Origin: Hydrogenophaga sp.
GTDB lineage: Bacteria; Pseudomonadota; Gammaproteobacteria; Burkholderiales; Burkholderiaceae_C
Reading direction: 5' to 3'
Length of the DNA stretch: 64,000 nt
Assembly: GCF_019264445.1 (NCBI RefSeq)
Contig: NZ_JAHVAB010000049.1
Span: 44,666-108,665 of the forward strand
How positions within the stretch are numbered: position 1 is the first letter of the stretch; the number at the start of each line of letters is the position of its first letter. Below, in pieces: positions 17,269 through 26,354 of this stretch. Both the position numbers and the translations under genes were made by a program. Below the pieces are notes generated by a model, which saw only the letters and a program-made list of their open reading frames with translations, did not search any database and was not told the DNA's origin.

Positions 17269-18123
17269 TTATTGAAATGCTCGCATCTGTGCTACCAGCT
17301 GAGGCCAAGGTGGTGCGGAATAGCCCGTCGTAGCTTTGAAGCGTTCGCTGTCGAGTGACCGGTCTATCTGGAGATAGTTGTCGGGATCTATCCGCAAATT
17401 CTTCTGGTATTCGCGGTTGACCAAGTCCAGCAGCGAGCATTTGGTGATGGGGTCAGAAGACACGTGGTAAACGCCATGCAGTTCAGGGTGTGGCAGTACG
17501 AAATCACGAATCACTCTGGCCAGCTCGACGGTGGGCAGACCAGAAAAAATGGCTTTGGTGAACCCCTTGACGCTACCTTCTTGGGAAAGAAACCAGCCGA
17601 CCAATCCGTGCGCGCTGTCCAGTTCGTGCCCAATGATGGACGTTCTCAACGTGATTGCATGCGGGTAGTCGACTTCACCAAGCAGCTTCGAGCGCCCGTA
17701 GAGATCCTGAGCGTCTGGCAAGTCCGACTCTTTGTAGCCGCCCTTGCTTCCCGAAAACACGCAGTCTGTGCTGATGTGGATGAACCGGGCTTTCGACAGC
17801 TCGCACAAGCGAGCGATGCGGTGTGGAAGCAGGGCGTTGATGGGTAGCGCCGCAAGAGGGTTATCAGCCTCTCCAAGTTGCTTGACCAACCCAATGCAGT
17901 TGATCACCACATCGGGTCTCGCTTGCGAAAACAGACGCACCATGGCATCTGGGTTCTCGACGTCGACGCCAGTGAGCAAATTCTTGCCCAGTGCGCCAGC
18001 GAAATGTTTCAGAGCCATGCTGGATCGCGTGCTGCCAAACACGTGCAGAGTCGTATCCCGCGCAAGGTATCGGTATACCGCGTTACCCAGCATCCCCGAA
18101 GCACCCAGTACGAGTACTCTCAT
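17269..18123 (-). CDS. RmlD-like nucleotide-sugar reductase, WbvR-type (no cupin domain)
   Basis: The protein has 284 residues, a single SDR domain with VLVLGASGMLGNAVYRYL at the N-terminus, VINCIGLVKQ, FIHISTDCVFSG and the catalytic YGRSK. In the L-FucNAc pathway this position is held by FnlB/WbjC/CapF, about 370 residues long, with a C-terminal cupin domain needed for 3-epimerisation. That cupin is absent here, so the protein resembles WbvR of the UDP-L-QuiNAc pathway (Vibrio cholerae O37), which reduces the 4-keto group. It overlaps the upstream glycosyltransferase by ATGA. Reductase assignment is solid, the exact product is inferred. Confidence 0.85.
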   Translation of the reverse strand: MRVLVLGASGMLGNAVYRYLARDTTLHVFGSTRSSMALKHFAGALGKNLLTGVDVENPDAMVRLFSQARPDVVINCIGLVKQLGEADNPLAALPINALLPHRIARLCELSKARFIHISTDCVFSGSKGGYKESDLPDAQDLYGRSKLLGEVDYPHAITLRTSIIGHELDSAHGLVGWFLSQEGSVKGFTKAIFSGLPTVELARVIRDFVLPHPELHGVYHVSSDPITKCSLLDLVNREYQKNLRIDPDNYLQIDRSLDSERFKATTGYSAPPWPQLVAQMRAFQ

Positions 18124-19361
18124 GAGGCCGTCCTCCTTGCGGAAATCACGTCGTTGAAGTGCATTTTGAGTTGCTCGACCAATTGGGCCGGTTCGAAGTG
18201 TTTGTGAAAGTACTGCTGGCCGCGTTGCCCCATCGCTTCACGTTCTGCCAAAGGCGTATTTGCCATTCGCAGAATGGCTTCAGCCAAGAGCTCAGCGTTG
18301 CCGGCTGCGCAGCAGAACCCAGAACCTGACTCATCCACAATGCGTGCGCCCTCGCCGTCGAGTGACGCAATGATGGGACGCCCAGCCGCCAGATACGCCT
18401 GGATTTTGCTCGGAATGGTTAGGGCAAAGGCGGGGTCTGCACGCAGAGACACCAAGAGCGCCGATGCAGCGCCAAATAGGGTCGGCATATCGGAGGCATC
18501 GAAGCGACCCGGTAGCACGACGTTGTGGAGATTCTTTTGGGCGCATTGATCTGCCAGCCAAGGGTCCATGCTTCCACTGCCCACAAGTACCAAGCGGACG
18601 TGAGCGTGTGGTTGAAGTTTTTGTGCCGCTTCCAGCACGGTATCAAGCGCCTGTGCAGTGCCAAGGTTTCCCGCAAACAGGACGTTGAAATGCTCGTTCA
18701 GTCGCTGTGCCAAATCGCGAGCGTTCTGGCTGGGGGGCGAGTACTTCTGAGGCTGGTACAAATTTGGGTAGTAGTAGATTTTGCCCGGTTGATCGGTGAG
18801 CGCCGCTACTGGTGCCACAAACGCACGAGACTGGACCAGGATGCGATCGGTGGCGCGGTAAATTCGCTTCACGGATCTGGCAACCAGACCCAAAAGCCAA
18901 GAGTTTTTGACATGACCAGTGGCCGACAAGCTTTCTGGCCACAGATCCTGCACCCAAACCACTAGCGGTAGTTTGTAAAGCCGAGCCAGCCTTACCGCTG
19001 CCAGCGCTTGAAGCAAAGGTGAGGGGGCATACACGAACACGACATCAAATGGCGCCGCGCCACGCAACACTCTCCGCCCGAGCAATCCTGCACTTGCGAT
19101 GAACGAGAGGTAGTTCAGCGCCAGTCCCATTCTGGACTTTTGCCCTCGCGGAACGATGGGGACACGATAAATGGAGATGTTCTCAAACTGCTCACGCTCG
19201 CATCCCAAGGCGCGGTAGCCAGCAAACACTTGTCCTGACGGGTAATTGGGCTTTCCGGATAGCACCGTGACCGTCACGCTTTGCTGATTGAGTTGCCGCG
19301 CAAGGTCGTTGATCGGAAAGTTCTCCGGCCAGAAGTACTGTGTAACCAGCAGCACATGCAT
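18120..19361 (-). CDS. Glycosyltransferase family 4, WbuB-like
   Basis: The protein has 413 residues. The N-terminal domain opens LLVTQYFWPENFPINDLA and has GKPNYPSG and VWVQDLWPESL, all typical of WbuB-type GT4 enzymes. The C-terminal GT-B domain has FAGNLGTAQALDTVLEAA and the donor-site IPSKIQAYLAAGRPII. WbuB-like enzymes transfer an L-aminosugar such as L-FucNAc to the lipid-linked primer. Location beside the FnlA/reductase/2-epimerase trio makes L-QuiNAc or L-FucNAc the likely donor. It is cytoplasmic or peripheral to the membrane, and its start overlaps nothing; the next gene upstream ends 1 base before. Confidence 0.9.
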   Translation of the reverse strand: MHVLLVTQYFWPENFPINDLARQLNQQSVTVTVLSGKPNYPSGQVFAGYRALGCEREQFENISIYRVPIVPRGQKSRMGLALNYLSFIASAGLLGRRVLRGAAPFDVVFVYAPSPLLQALAAVRLARLYKLPLVVWVQDLWPESLSATGHVKNSWLLGLVARSVKRIYRATDRILVQSRAFVAPVAALTDQPGKIYYYPNLYQPQKYSPPSQNARDLAQRLNEHFNVLFAGNLGTAQALDTVLEAAQKLQPHAHVRLVLVGSGSMDPWLADQCAQKNLHNVVLPGRFDASDMPTLFGAASALLVSLRADPAFALTIPSKIQAYLAAGRPIIASLDGEGARIVDESGSGFCCAAGNAELLAEAILRMANTPLAEREAMGQRGQQYFHKHFEPAQLVEQLKMHFNDVISARRTAS

Positions 19362-19362
19362 A

Positions 19363-20406
19363 TCAGGCGATACCTCGAAGCTTCTGCCAGAACTCCGTGG
19401 CGACTGGGGGGCATTGAGGCACTTCGAAGCGCCCTAAGTAACGCATGACCGCGCGCGATATGGAGAGCGCAGATGAGGGATCGAAACTGGCGTCGGGCTC
19501 TATGACGTCTCGCACGTAGTCCAGCTCGGAGGCCAAGATGGGCAATCCAGAAGCGCGCGCCTCGATCAACGGAAGGCCAAACGATTCGAACAGCGAGGGA
19601 AATATCAATGCGCGGCTCTGTGCATAGAGCGCCGGCATATGGGCAGCATCTGATTTCTGGTTGTGGATGCGGAGCCCTTCACCGGCCTGGCGAGCCCGAA
19701 TCCAGTCGAGCAATAGGGCGTCATTGGACTCATCCAAAGTCAGGCACAAGCTCGGACGGATCCCTTTTTGAGCGAGCATTCCCCAAGCTTCGATCAGTTT
19801 GCGATGGTTCTTGTGAGGTTCCCCTGACGCGACGTAAATGAAGTCAAATGATGGTGACCGATCATCGCGTGCGCGCATGCCATTGGGTGCGAAGGGAAGA
19901 ACTTCGCAGCTGCGCCGCAGGTTCTGGCGAACTTCGTTAGCCATGGTTTCGGTCTGAACGATCACTGTTGCATCTCGCAAGTACCGTCTAAGCCACAACC
20001 TTTCGAGGTGAATGCGCACCTGCGCTTTCAATGGCAGGCCCTTCAGCGAGCGATGTGCAGAGAGGTAGCGGTTTTGAAGGTAAACGAATACTTTGCCGCT
20101 GCACTCGCGCAAAGGCGGAAGGTTGCCGAAACAAAGTACGACATCTTGGGGGTAACAAGCCTTGCTCAGTTGCGCTTCTGCATTCCATCGCTGACGCAGG
20201 CTTGGCGCTACACGAACCACTTGCAACGCTGAAGGCGTCGTTTCTGGCAGCTGCATCCTGGCATCGATGAAGGCCATGTCAGGCCCATTCGGGGCTGTCA
20301 ACAAATCTCGAAGCAGCGTTGCACCTCCCCCCTGATGGACGTTGGGTGCATGAACGATGAGGCGAGGTCCAGTTGTATCCCTCGCGGCGTTTTCGAGCCT
20401 GGTCAT
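19363..20406 (-). CDS. Glycosyltransferase family 4 protein
   Basis: The protein has 347 residues. The N-terminal half has HAPNVHQGGGATLL and LQNRYLSAHR; the C-terminal half has the GT4 donor-binding pattern DFIYVASGEPHKNHRKLIEAW and PSLFESFGLPLIEARASGLPILASEL (EX7E type, Glu in FESFG and IEARA). Donor and acceptor are unknown; it probably adds one residue of the repeat unit at the cytoplasmic membrane. The ATG chosen overlaps the upstream membrane-protein gene by ATGA, as elsewhere in this operon; longer in-frame starts exist inside that gene. Confidence 0.88.
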   Translation of the reverse strand: MTRLENAARDTTGPRLIVHAPNVHQGGGATLLRDLLTAPNGPDMAFIDARMQLPETTPSALQVVRVAPSLRQRWNAEAQLSKACYPQDVVLCFGNLPPLRECSGKVFVYLQNRYLSAHRSLKGLPLKAQVRIHLERLWLRRYLRDATVIVQTETMANEVRQNLRRSCEVLPFAPNGMRARDDRSPSFDFIYVASGEPHKNHRKLIEAWGMLAQKGIRPSLCLTLDESNDALLLDWIRARQAGEGLRIHNQKSDAAHMPALYAQSRALIFPSLFESFGLPLIEARASGLPILASELDYVRDVIEPDASFDPSSALSISRAVMRYLGRFEVPQCPPVATEFWQKLRGIA

Positions 20407-21773
20407 GGATACGCCCATCTCAACACACCAGAGAATCTGAGGCGCGCTTTCCAAAGCGCGAAACACGGTGAGAGCATGAGAGCAACCCAGATCCAGACGG
20501 GGTAGACCTGATAGCGCATGAGTACGCCAACCGCAAAGCAGAATGCCGCCGTGGCTAGCGCATATGTGGTCTCAACCGTACGTTGATGCAGGTAAGCATG
20601 AACGCCTAACCAAATTGCATATACCCAAAAAATCACCAAGGCGCAGATTCCTAGCCATCCACTGTCGTCGTATGCAGTGAGCAGCCCGGAATCTCTTTGC
20701 TCTCCTGCAAAGCGACCTTCAACTGCGATCACTGTTTCTGGTTTGAGCATGAGGTTGGCGAATTCACCGGTCATTGAAAAACCAAGCTCGCGAAGAACTA
20801 CCGCGAGAATCTGGATTGGAGCGTCGACCAGTCGCATGGCCAGTACCCAGAAGTGCTTGGCGGGACCTTGGCCGCCGAGATTCCACCAGGCAATTGAGAG
20901 CGCTGCGGCGAGCAGCAGGCCCAATATGTAGACCAGTGCTGGTGTGAACCTGCTCCTTGCTCCAGCCGGCAGCATCGAACCTGTAGCCAGGAGGAAAAAC
21001 AGAAGCAGGCAACCGAGGCTGCGCGAGGAGGCAAGGTAAATGCCTACACCTGCGAGGAAGATGCCTGGTAGCAGCACCCAGTTCTCTTTATCTCCAGCTG
21101 CCTTGTGCCAGCGAAAACCAAAGAAGGCCGCAAGCATCGTGCAAAAGAGCCCAAACAGATTTGGATTGAAGAACAAAGAGCTTGCTCGCACAACCATCAA
21201 TTCATCAACCGTGTAGAACGATGCCCATGCCACATCGCTTGAAATTTCGTAGACGGCTAGGCCTACGGAGATCAGCAACAGCAGGCATAAAGCGCTCGCC
21301 ATGAATCGTGCAGAGTTTTCTGAACGCGATCGCGTCATGATTTCTCCGTTCAAGGCATTCGCGCCAGCGGCGATCAGGAGCAGCATGCCGACCAATGACA
21401 AAGTGTTGATCACTCTTTGCGAGTCGGGTGGTGTGTCCAGCGTGAACATGCCGATGAGCAGCATTGACGCGAGTGCCGTGGGAATGGGGCGCGGTATCGC
21501 CGCGATCGAGGTGCATCGAGTCAAAAGCAGTAGGCTGGCTACAACAGTGGCAGCCGCCAACGCCTTGATGATGTGAGGGCTTCCTGACTGCCTTAACGCA
21601 GTGATGTCGTCCAGTGGCGAACCGTCAAACATCATGACGACGCTGGGAAGGAAGTAGATGACCGAGCTCGCCAGCAGCAGGAACGCAATCCATATGGCGT
21701 CCTTGCGCCAACAGAACGCGGCGAGCGCGCTTGTCCCGGCGATCATTAGCCACTCTGTCGTATGCACCATCAT
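20403..21773 (-). CDS. O-antigen polymerase/ligase-like membrane protein (Wzy or WaaL type)
   Basis: The protein has 456 residues and about eleven to twelve hydrophobic segments across the whole length, with one large periplasmic loop around residues 320-370. The profile, and the FFNPNLFGLFCTMLAAFFGF segment typical of the Wzy_C/O-antigen ligase family, support polymerase or ligase. Because no other polymerase-like protein is in the locus and a Wzx flippase is present, Wzy is the more likely role. Wzy sequences are too diverse for certainty. ATG 21773 is preferred; an in-frame TTG start directly after the upstream stop would add 12 residues. Confidence 0.75.
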   Translation of the reverse strand: MMVHTTEWLMIAGTSALAAFCWRKDAIWIAFLLLASSVIYFLPSVVMMFDGSPLDDITALRQSGSPHIIKALAAATVVASLLLLTRCTSIAAIPRPIPTALASMLLIGMFTLDTPPDSQRVINTLSLVGMLLLIAAGANALNGEIMTRSRSENSARFMASALCLLLLISVGLAVYEISSDVAWASFYTVDELMVVRASSLFFNPNLFGLFCTMLAAFFGFRWHKAAGDKENWVLLPGIFLAGVGIYLASSRSLGCLLLFFLLATGSMLPAGARSRFTPALVYILGLLLAAALSIAWWNLGGQGPAKHFWVLAMRLVDAPIQILAVVLRELGFSMTGEFANLMLKPETVIAVEGRFAGEQRDSGLLTAYDDSGWLGICALVIFWVYAIWLGVHAYLHQRTVETTYALATAAFCFAVGVLMRYQVYPVWIWVALMLSPCFALWKARLRFSGVLRWAYP

Positions 21774-21809
21774 TGCTTTACCAGTGATTCTGGGCTGAAC
21801 ACGTCGCAA

Positions 21810-22904
21810 TCACTCGTAAACGACTTTGCGCAACGCTTTGAGGTAGGCGTCGCCCCAGCGCTGATCTGGCTCCATGTAGTTCCCCTCTGCCCACTCGTTC
21901 CACGACTTCAGGAATACCAGACGTTGCTCTGGAGCTCGGGATGAAACAGACGCGATGGCCTCGTTCATATGCTTTTCAAACAGGTCTGGCGTTGAATGGG
22001 TCAACACCAGACCTTTGCGACCCGAGCGGGGCGTGTGGTCCCAGTTTGGGTAGGCGCACGGATAGGCGTCAAAACTGAACTTGTCCAGATCAGGTATGAG
22101 ATGTCTTATGGCCTCTTCGTACCTCTCAGTACGTGGCCCCCCCAAGTCCAGCTTTTTACTGGCACCCCAGAACAGCCATTTAGCCTTGTTCACCAACGCA
22201 TTGCTGGCCGTGATCAGCCCCAGTGTGCTAATTACGCCACCATCCAAACCCAGGCTCGAAGCATCCTCGAAATCGAGCAAGTTATTGCCGAGAACGTACA
22301 GGCCCTTCAACCCCGCCTGGTGCGCCCACTCTCGCCAACGGTCGAGGCGGCGCTTTGCATCTGGCAGCTTCAGTGGTTTGTAGATGTAGAGCAGCGGACG
22401 GCCATCTACAGTGATGTATCTGTCGTCGCTAAAGGCTCTAAGCAAATAGTCGAAATGAGCGCGGTCGTCGGTCTCGCCTGGATAGGTCTGCTCAATGAGC
22501 ATGCGACGGGGTTCGTTGTTCCACACCCCTGTCCAGGATTCATTGGCCCAGCCCAAGCAAAATGGAAAATCAGGGCGCCCAGATTCAAGCACTTCCTCAA
22601 ACGGGCGTTCGAGCAATCGACGTCCTGCAAACCAGTAGTGCCAGTAGCAAAAGCCTTCTACCCCGTGGGTAGACGCCATCTCGGCCTGTATCTCCCGGAC
22701 TTCTGGCACTCGAAGATCGTAAAAGCCCAGATCGGCGGGTAGACGCGGCTGCTCATGTCCATCGAACAAAGGACGCGCGCGAGCCACGTTGGTCCATTCA
22801 GTAAAGCCCTTGCCCCACCACTGGTCGTTTTCTTCAATGGGGTGGAACTGTGGCAGGTAGAAGGCGATGACTCGCGCCTTCTTCCGGGCGTTCAGATTGT
22901 TCAT
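21810..22904 (-). CDS. WbsX-like protein with GH99-type domain
   Basis: The protein has 364 residues. Its N-terminus RVIAFYLPQFHPIEENDQWW, followed by KGFTEWTNVARARPLF and FCYWHYWFAGRRLLERP, is the hallmark of the WbsX family (glycoside hydrolase 99-like domain) common in O-antigen and capsule loci. The C-terminal LVFLKSWNEWAEGNYMEPD is the other conserved block. Members are annotated as glycosyltransferases or polysaccharide-trimming enzymes; the reaction is not established. No signal peptide is present, so it acts in the cytoplasm. The start is taken at ATG (MNNLN); an upstream TTG is in frame. Confidence 0.85.
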   Translation of the reverse strand: MNNLNARKKARVIAFYLPQFHPIEENDQWWGKGFTEWTNVARARPLFDGHEQPRLPADLGFYDLRVPEVREIQAEMASTHGVEGFCYWHYWFAGRRLLERPFEEVLESGRPDFPFCLGWANESWTGVWNNEPRRMLIEQTYPGETDDRAHFDYLLRAFSDDRYITVDGRPLLYIYKPLKLPDAKRRLDRWREWAHQAGLKGLYVLGNNLLDFEDASSLGLDGGVISTLGLITASNALVNKAKWLFWGASKKLDLGGPRTERYEEAIRHLIPDLDKFSFDAYPCAYPNWDHTPRSGRKGLVLTHSTPDLFEKHMNEAIASVSSRAPEQRLVFLKSWNEWAEGNYMEPDQRWGDAYLKALRKVVYE

Positions 22905-22919
22905 TCGCTGCAAGGGGAT

Positions 22920-24161
22920 TCAGGGCACTGACACAACTTCCAACTCAGGCAGCGGGAATACCAGCTGTACACCCGATAGCTTCGTGTTTGCGACAAAGAA
23001 CCTCCGAAAGTGCCAAGGCAAGACAATCAGGTAATCGGGTTTGCTTTGCAGCAGCTCCGCTTCCGGCACGATGGGGATCCAGGTGCCGGGCGTAAAGCAA
23101 CCAAATTTCTCGGCGTTCACCTCGCCAACACTCGCCACATGGTCGGTGGTGATGCCGCAATACTGAAGCAGCACATTGCCCTTGGTAGAAGCCCCCAGCA
23201 CTGCGATCGTTTTTCCCTGCGCGCGCTTCTGGCTGATGAAATCGAGCAGCCGTTGCCTGGTCTCCTCTACGCGGCGAGCAAAAGCTTGGTAAGGCACTAA
23301 GGTGTCAAGGCCATTCCTCTCCTCTTCTTCAAGCACCTTTCGCACCTCTGGGGCCAGATCTGTACTCGCTTGCGACTTCTCGACGGTGACTGAAAAACTA
23401 CCACCGTTGACGTCGTTGAACTCGACATCCTTGATGCGGAAGCCTGCATGCTCCGCCATCCATTGAATCTGGCGCAGTGCATAGAACTCCAGGTGTTCAT
23501 GGCATACGGTGTCATAAGAGTTCGTAGCGAGCATCGTGGGCATGTAGCTCTGCTCAAACACCCAGATGCCGTCGTCGGCCAGGACGTCATGGACCTGGCG
23601 CATGAAGCCTAGAGGATCTTCCAGGTCGTAGAACATGGAGAAGGAGGTCACCACTCGGGCCTTCTTGCCAGGAAAGCGTTCCTTCACCAGGGCAGCGGAG
23701 AAAAAATCCGGAATCAGCTGGATGTGCTGTGGGTAGTAGGTCTTGAACTTCACGCCAGTCGGGTCCACACCCACCAGCACCGGCCCGTTGGCCGGGTACG
23801 CCTGCAGAGTGGTACTGTCGTTGCTGCCGATATCGATGACCAGATCGCCCGCCTGCAGGTTCACCATGCCCAGGATGCGCTTCACCTTGTTGTGAAGGTG
23901 CGCAACCATGCTGGCGTTCAGGCCGGAGCGGTAGCCGTAGTTTTCGCCATACATCTCGCCTAGGTCGTAGGAGTGCTCCAACTGCAGCAGGCCGCAGGCA
24001 TCATTCGAACCTGTGCACTTCACCAAGCGAAGTGGCCCTGTAGTGACTTCCGCTTCTCTTTCGCGAGGGAACACACCGGTGAGCATTTGCTCACCCAAAT
24101 CGAGCACGCGCTCTAGTTCTGTATTGCCGCAGATACGGCATTTCTCAATTATTTTGTACAT
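22920..24161 (-). CDS. Zinc-binding SAM-dependent sugar C-methyltransferase (TylCIII/TylCV-like)
   Basis: The protein has 413 residues in three parts: an N-terminal zinc-binding domain (CRICGNTEL with further Cys in KCTGSNDACG near 55-62), a central SAM-binding Rossmann domain (LVIDIGSNDSTTLQ near 113), and a C-terminal domain (VLGASTKGNVLLQYCGI) specific to sugar C-methyltransferases. Such enzymes add a methyl group to C3 of a 4-keto-6-deoxy nucleotide sugar, giving branched sugars. GGAGG lies 7 bases before ATG 24161, which decides this start over an ATG five codons earlier. It overlaps the Gmd-like SDR by 17 bases. The 4-keto donor is probably the Gmd product, but this is inferred. Confidence 0.87.
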   Translation of the reverse strand: MYKIIEKCRICGNTELERVLDLGEQMLTGVFPREREAEVTTGPLRLVKCTGSNDACGLLQLEHSYDLGEMYGENYGYRSGLNASMVAHLHNKVKRILGMVNLQAGDLVIDIGSNDSTTLQAYPANGPVLVGVDPTGVKFKTYYPQHIQLIPDFFSAALVKERFPGKKARVVTSFSMFYDLEDPLGFMRQVHDVLADDGIWVFEQSYMPTMLATNSYDTVCHEHLEFYALRQIQWMAEHAGFRIKDVEFNDVNGGSFSVTVEKSQASTDLAPEVRKVLEEEERNGLDTLVPYQAFARRVEETRQRLLDFISQKRAQGKTIAVLGASTKGNVLLQYCGITTDHVASVGEVNAEKFGCFTPGTWIPIVPEAELLQSKPDYLIVLPWHFRRFFVANTKLSGVQLVFPLPELEVVSVP

Positions 24162-25149
24162 CAGTTTCACCTCCATTTTTTCCTAAATCCAAATCGTTCA
24201 AAACCTGCATGTCTGTGTCTACCATCATACGAATCAATACCTCGAAAGACACGTTGGGCTCCCAGCCCAATACGGCTCGGGCTTTGGCGGATGAGCCGAC
24301 TAGCAATGCAGGCTCTGCAGGACGATAGGCCTTTAAATCTTCCCGAACATAATTCCGGTAATCGAGTCCTACATGACTAAATGCCAGTTCACATAGCTGA
24401 CGAACAGAATGGGCTCGTCCAGTTGAAATGACGTAGTCTTCAGCGTGCTGTTGTTGGAGCATGAGCCACATAGCACGGACATAGTCTCCAGCGAAACCCC
24501 AGTCTCTTTGAGCATCTAGGTTGCCTATTTGCAACTCGGATGCAAGGCCTAGCCGAATCTGTGCTGCTGCGCGTGAAATTTTTCGGGTAACGAATCCAAG
24601 GCCTCGTTGCGGACTCTCATGATTGAATAATATAGCGGAGCATGCATATAAATTGTACTTACTCCTATAAATGCGAATCATTGTGTCTGCATATGCTTTC
24701 GCAGCGCCGTACGGACTCCTTGGATTTATAGGCGTCGATTCATCTTGTGGACTTGGCGGTGCGTCGCCGAAAATCTCTCTACTAGAAGCTTGGCATAAAC
24801 GGATTCTGCTGTCGATCTTTCTTATCGATTCCAGAATTCTCAAAACGAGCATCCCGTTGGTTTCGCCAATAGAGACTGGGTCCTCATACATGCCAGAGCC
24901 CGATGACATCGCTGCGAGATTATATATTTCTCTTGGTCGATATTTGTCGATTACATCCGATATGCTTTGTGAATTACTGAAGTCTGCCTCAACGAGGCTG
25001 ACCGATTGATCGCGCAAATGAATGGCTTTGGAACGGGCTTCGTCTAGGCTGCGAGTGATGCCAATCACTCGATAGTTCTTTTCTGCTAGGAGCTTCAAAA
25101 GGTAGAAGCCGTCCTGCCCCGAAATGCCAGTAACAAGCGCGCTATTCAT
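24145..25149 (-). CDS. Second GDP-mannose 4,6-dehydratase-like SDR
   Basis: The protein has 334 residues of the Gmd/Rmd group: LVTGISGQDGFYLLKLL, YNLAAMSSGSG, a SSREIFGDAPPSPQDE active-site stretch (Ser and Glu in place of Thr-Ser-Glu), SPYGAAKAYAD with Tyr-x3-Lys, and LFNHESPQRGLGFVTRKI. It is clearly divergent from the canonical gmd at 28727, so it may be a 4-keto-6-deoxy reductase (Rmd-like) or epimerase acting after Gmd, rather than a duplicate dehydratase. It sits between a glycosyltransferase (8-base overlap) and the C-methyltransferase. Base composition is AT-richer than the operon ends. Confidence 0.82.
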   Translation of the reverse strand: MNSALVTGISGQDGFYLLKLLAEKNYRVIGITRSLDEARSKAIHLRDQSVSLVEADFSNSQSISDVIDKYRPREIYNLAAMSSGSGMYEDPVSIGETNGMLVLRILESIRKIDSRIRLCQASSREIFGDAPPSPQDESTPINPRSPYGAAKAYADTMIRIYRSKYNLYACSAILFNHESPQRGLGFVTRKISRAAAQIRLGLASELQIGNLDAQRDWGFAGDYVRAMWLMLQQQHAEDYVISTGRAHSVRQLCELAFSHVGLDYRNYVREDLKAYRPAEPALLVGSSAKARAVLGWEPNVSFEVLIRMMVDTDMQVLNDLDLGKNGGETDVQNN

Positions 25150-26332
25150 TGAATTTAAATGATGTCAGGCGGTGTTCGGTCAATTTGGCACTGCTCGACC
25201 AATCAAAGCATTTGTGTGCAAATAGGCGCCCGTTGGCAGACACGCTGTCCCAGTTGATGCCATCTAACAAATCGCTCACCCGGTTTGCAAAATCTATCGG
25301 ATTGTTGGCGACATAGAGATGCTTTCCTGATACCGCATTAATTCCGCTATTTCCAGCACTTGTGGTGACCACAGGTGTCCCTAAAGACATGGCCTCGAGC
25401 ACTTTCGTTTGCACGCCGATTTCGACACGAATCGGGCAGATACTAACCAGTGCGCGTTTAATGTAGGATGAAATAACAGGTACTTTCCCCGTGACTTCAA
25501 TCTTTGACCCATGATCAGCAGCGGCTGCGATGATTCGTGGATCAGGGTGCGCTCCAACTATGAGCAAACGAATAGTAGGATGTCGTGCTGTGACAAGAGG
25601 AAATATCTTGGCAATGAAGTAAAGGACTGCGTCTATATTGCTCGGGTGAAACATGCTGCCCGAGAAGATTATGCATTGATCTCTTTCAGTAAAGCTGGTG
25701 GGATGAATTGCTTGGAAAGAATCGACTCCGTATGGAATGTGTGAAAGATTCTTTAAGCCGGTCCTGGCCATCATCTTTGTAACGTCAGCAGAAGAAAGCA
25801 AATAGACTTCTGCTAATTGCCCTAACATTTTTTTCTCATACCTAGCTGTCAAGACGGCAAGTGCTCGAATCTTTAGTTTTTGCCACGTGCTCCAAATCTC
25901 TAATCGTGCAATTGCTTCAAGCTTAAGTGCTTGTGGATCTTCGATATTGGCAAATGTGATTTTCAGAGCAGAAGTGGGTATGTATTGTATTGCGGTAAGC
26001 TCGAAAAGCAAAATCCTATCTACTGCATTGGCTTTAAGGAATTTCTTCACCTGCGCGTTCATTGCATCGGATTGATGCGTTGTAAAGGATGGCGGAATTA
26101 ATCTTGCGCTATTTAAGATGCGCAGAAACTGCTTTGAGGCTCGACTTGCGTAGCTTGGTTCAACAGCTATAACATTAATTCCAAAAGCATGCCCTTCACT
26201 GGCTGAAGCTCCCGGGTGGATCAATGTAATTTTGTGCTGTTGCAATAAATGCTTGATGGTATTAAGAGCAACAATGCCACTACCCGTTTGCGATCCAAAC
26301 GGGGATGTGGTCATAACGATTAAAATCTCCAT
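25142..26332 (-). CDS. Glycosyltransferase (GT4-type)
   Basis: The protein has 396 residues, GT-B fold. The N-terminus has MTTSPFGSQTGSGIVALNTI; the C-terminal domain shows IIFSGSMFHPSNIDAVLYFI, LLIVGAHPDPRI and the donor-binding VQTKVLEAMSLGTPVVTT. These resemble GT4 enzymes that add hexoses to surface glycans. Codon use and composition are AT-rich (many ATT, AAA and TTG codons), unlike the rml genes. The start at ATG (MEILIVM) is preferred; an upstream TTG would lengthen the overlap with the preceding gene. Donor is unknown. Confidence 0.87.
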   Translation of the reverse strand: MEILIVMTTSPFGSQTGSGIVALNTIKHLLQQHKITLIHPGASASEGHAFGINVIAVEPSYASRASKQFLRILNSARLIPPSFTTHQSDAMNAQVKKFLKANAVDRILLFELTAIQYIPTSALKITFANIEDPQALKLEAIARLEIWSTWQKLKIRALAVLTARYEKKMLGQLAEVYLLSSADVTKMMARTGLKNLSHIPYGVDSFQAIHPTSFTERDQCIIFSGSMFHPSNIDAVLYFIAKIFPLVTARHPTIRLLIVGAHPDPRIIAAAADHGSKIEVTGKVPVISSYIKRALVSICPIRVEIGVQTKVLEAMSLGTPVVTTSAGNSGINAVSGKHLYVANNPIDFANRVSDLLDGINWDSVSANGRLFAHKCFDWSSSAKLTEHRLTSFKFNE

Positions 26333-26354
26333 CTTAGAACGTATTCTGTCGCAG

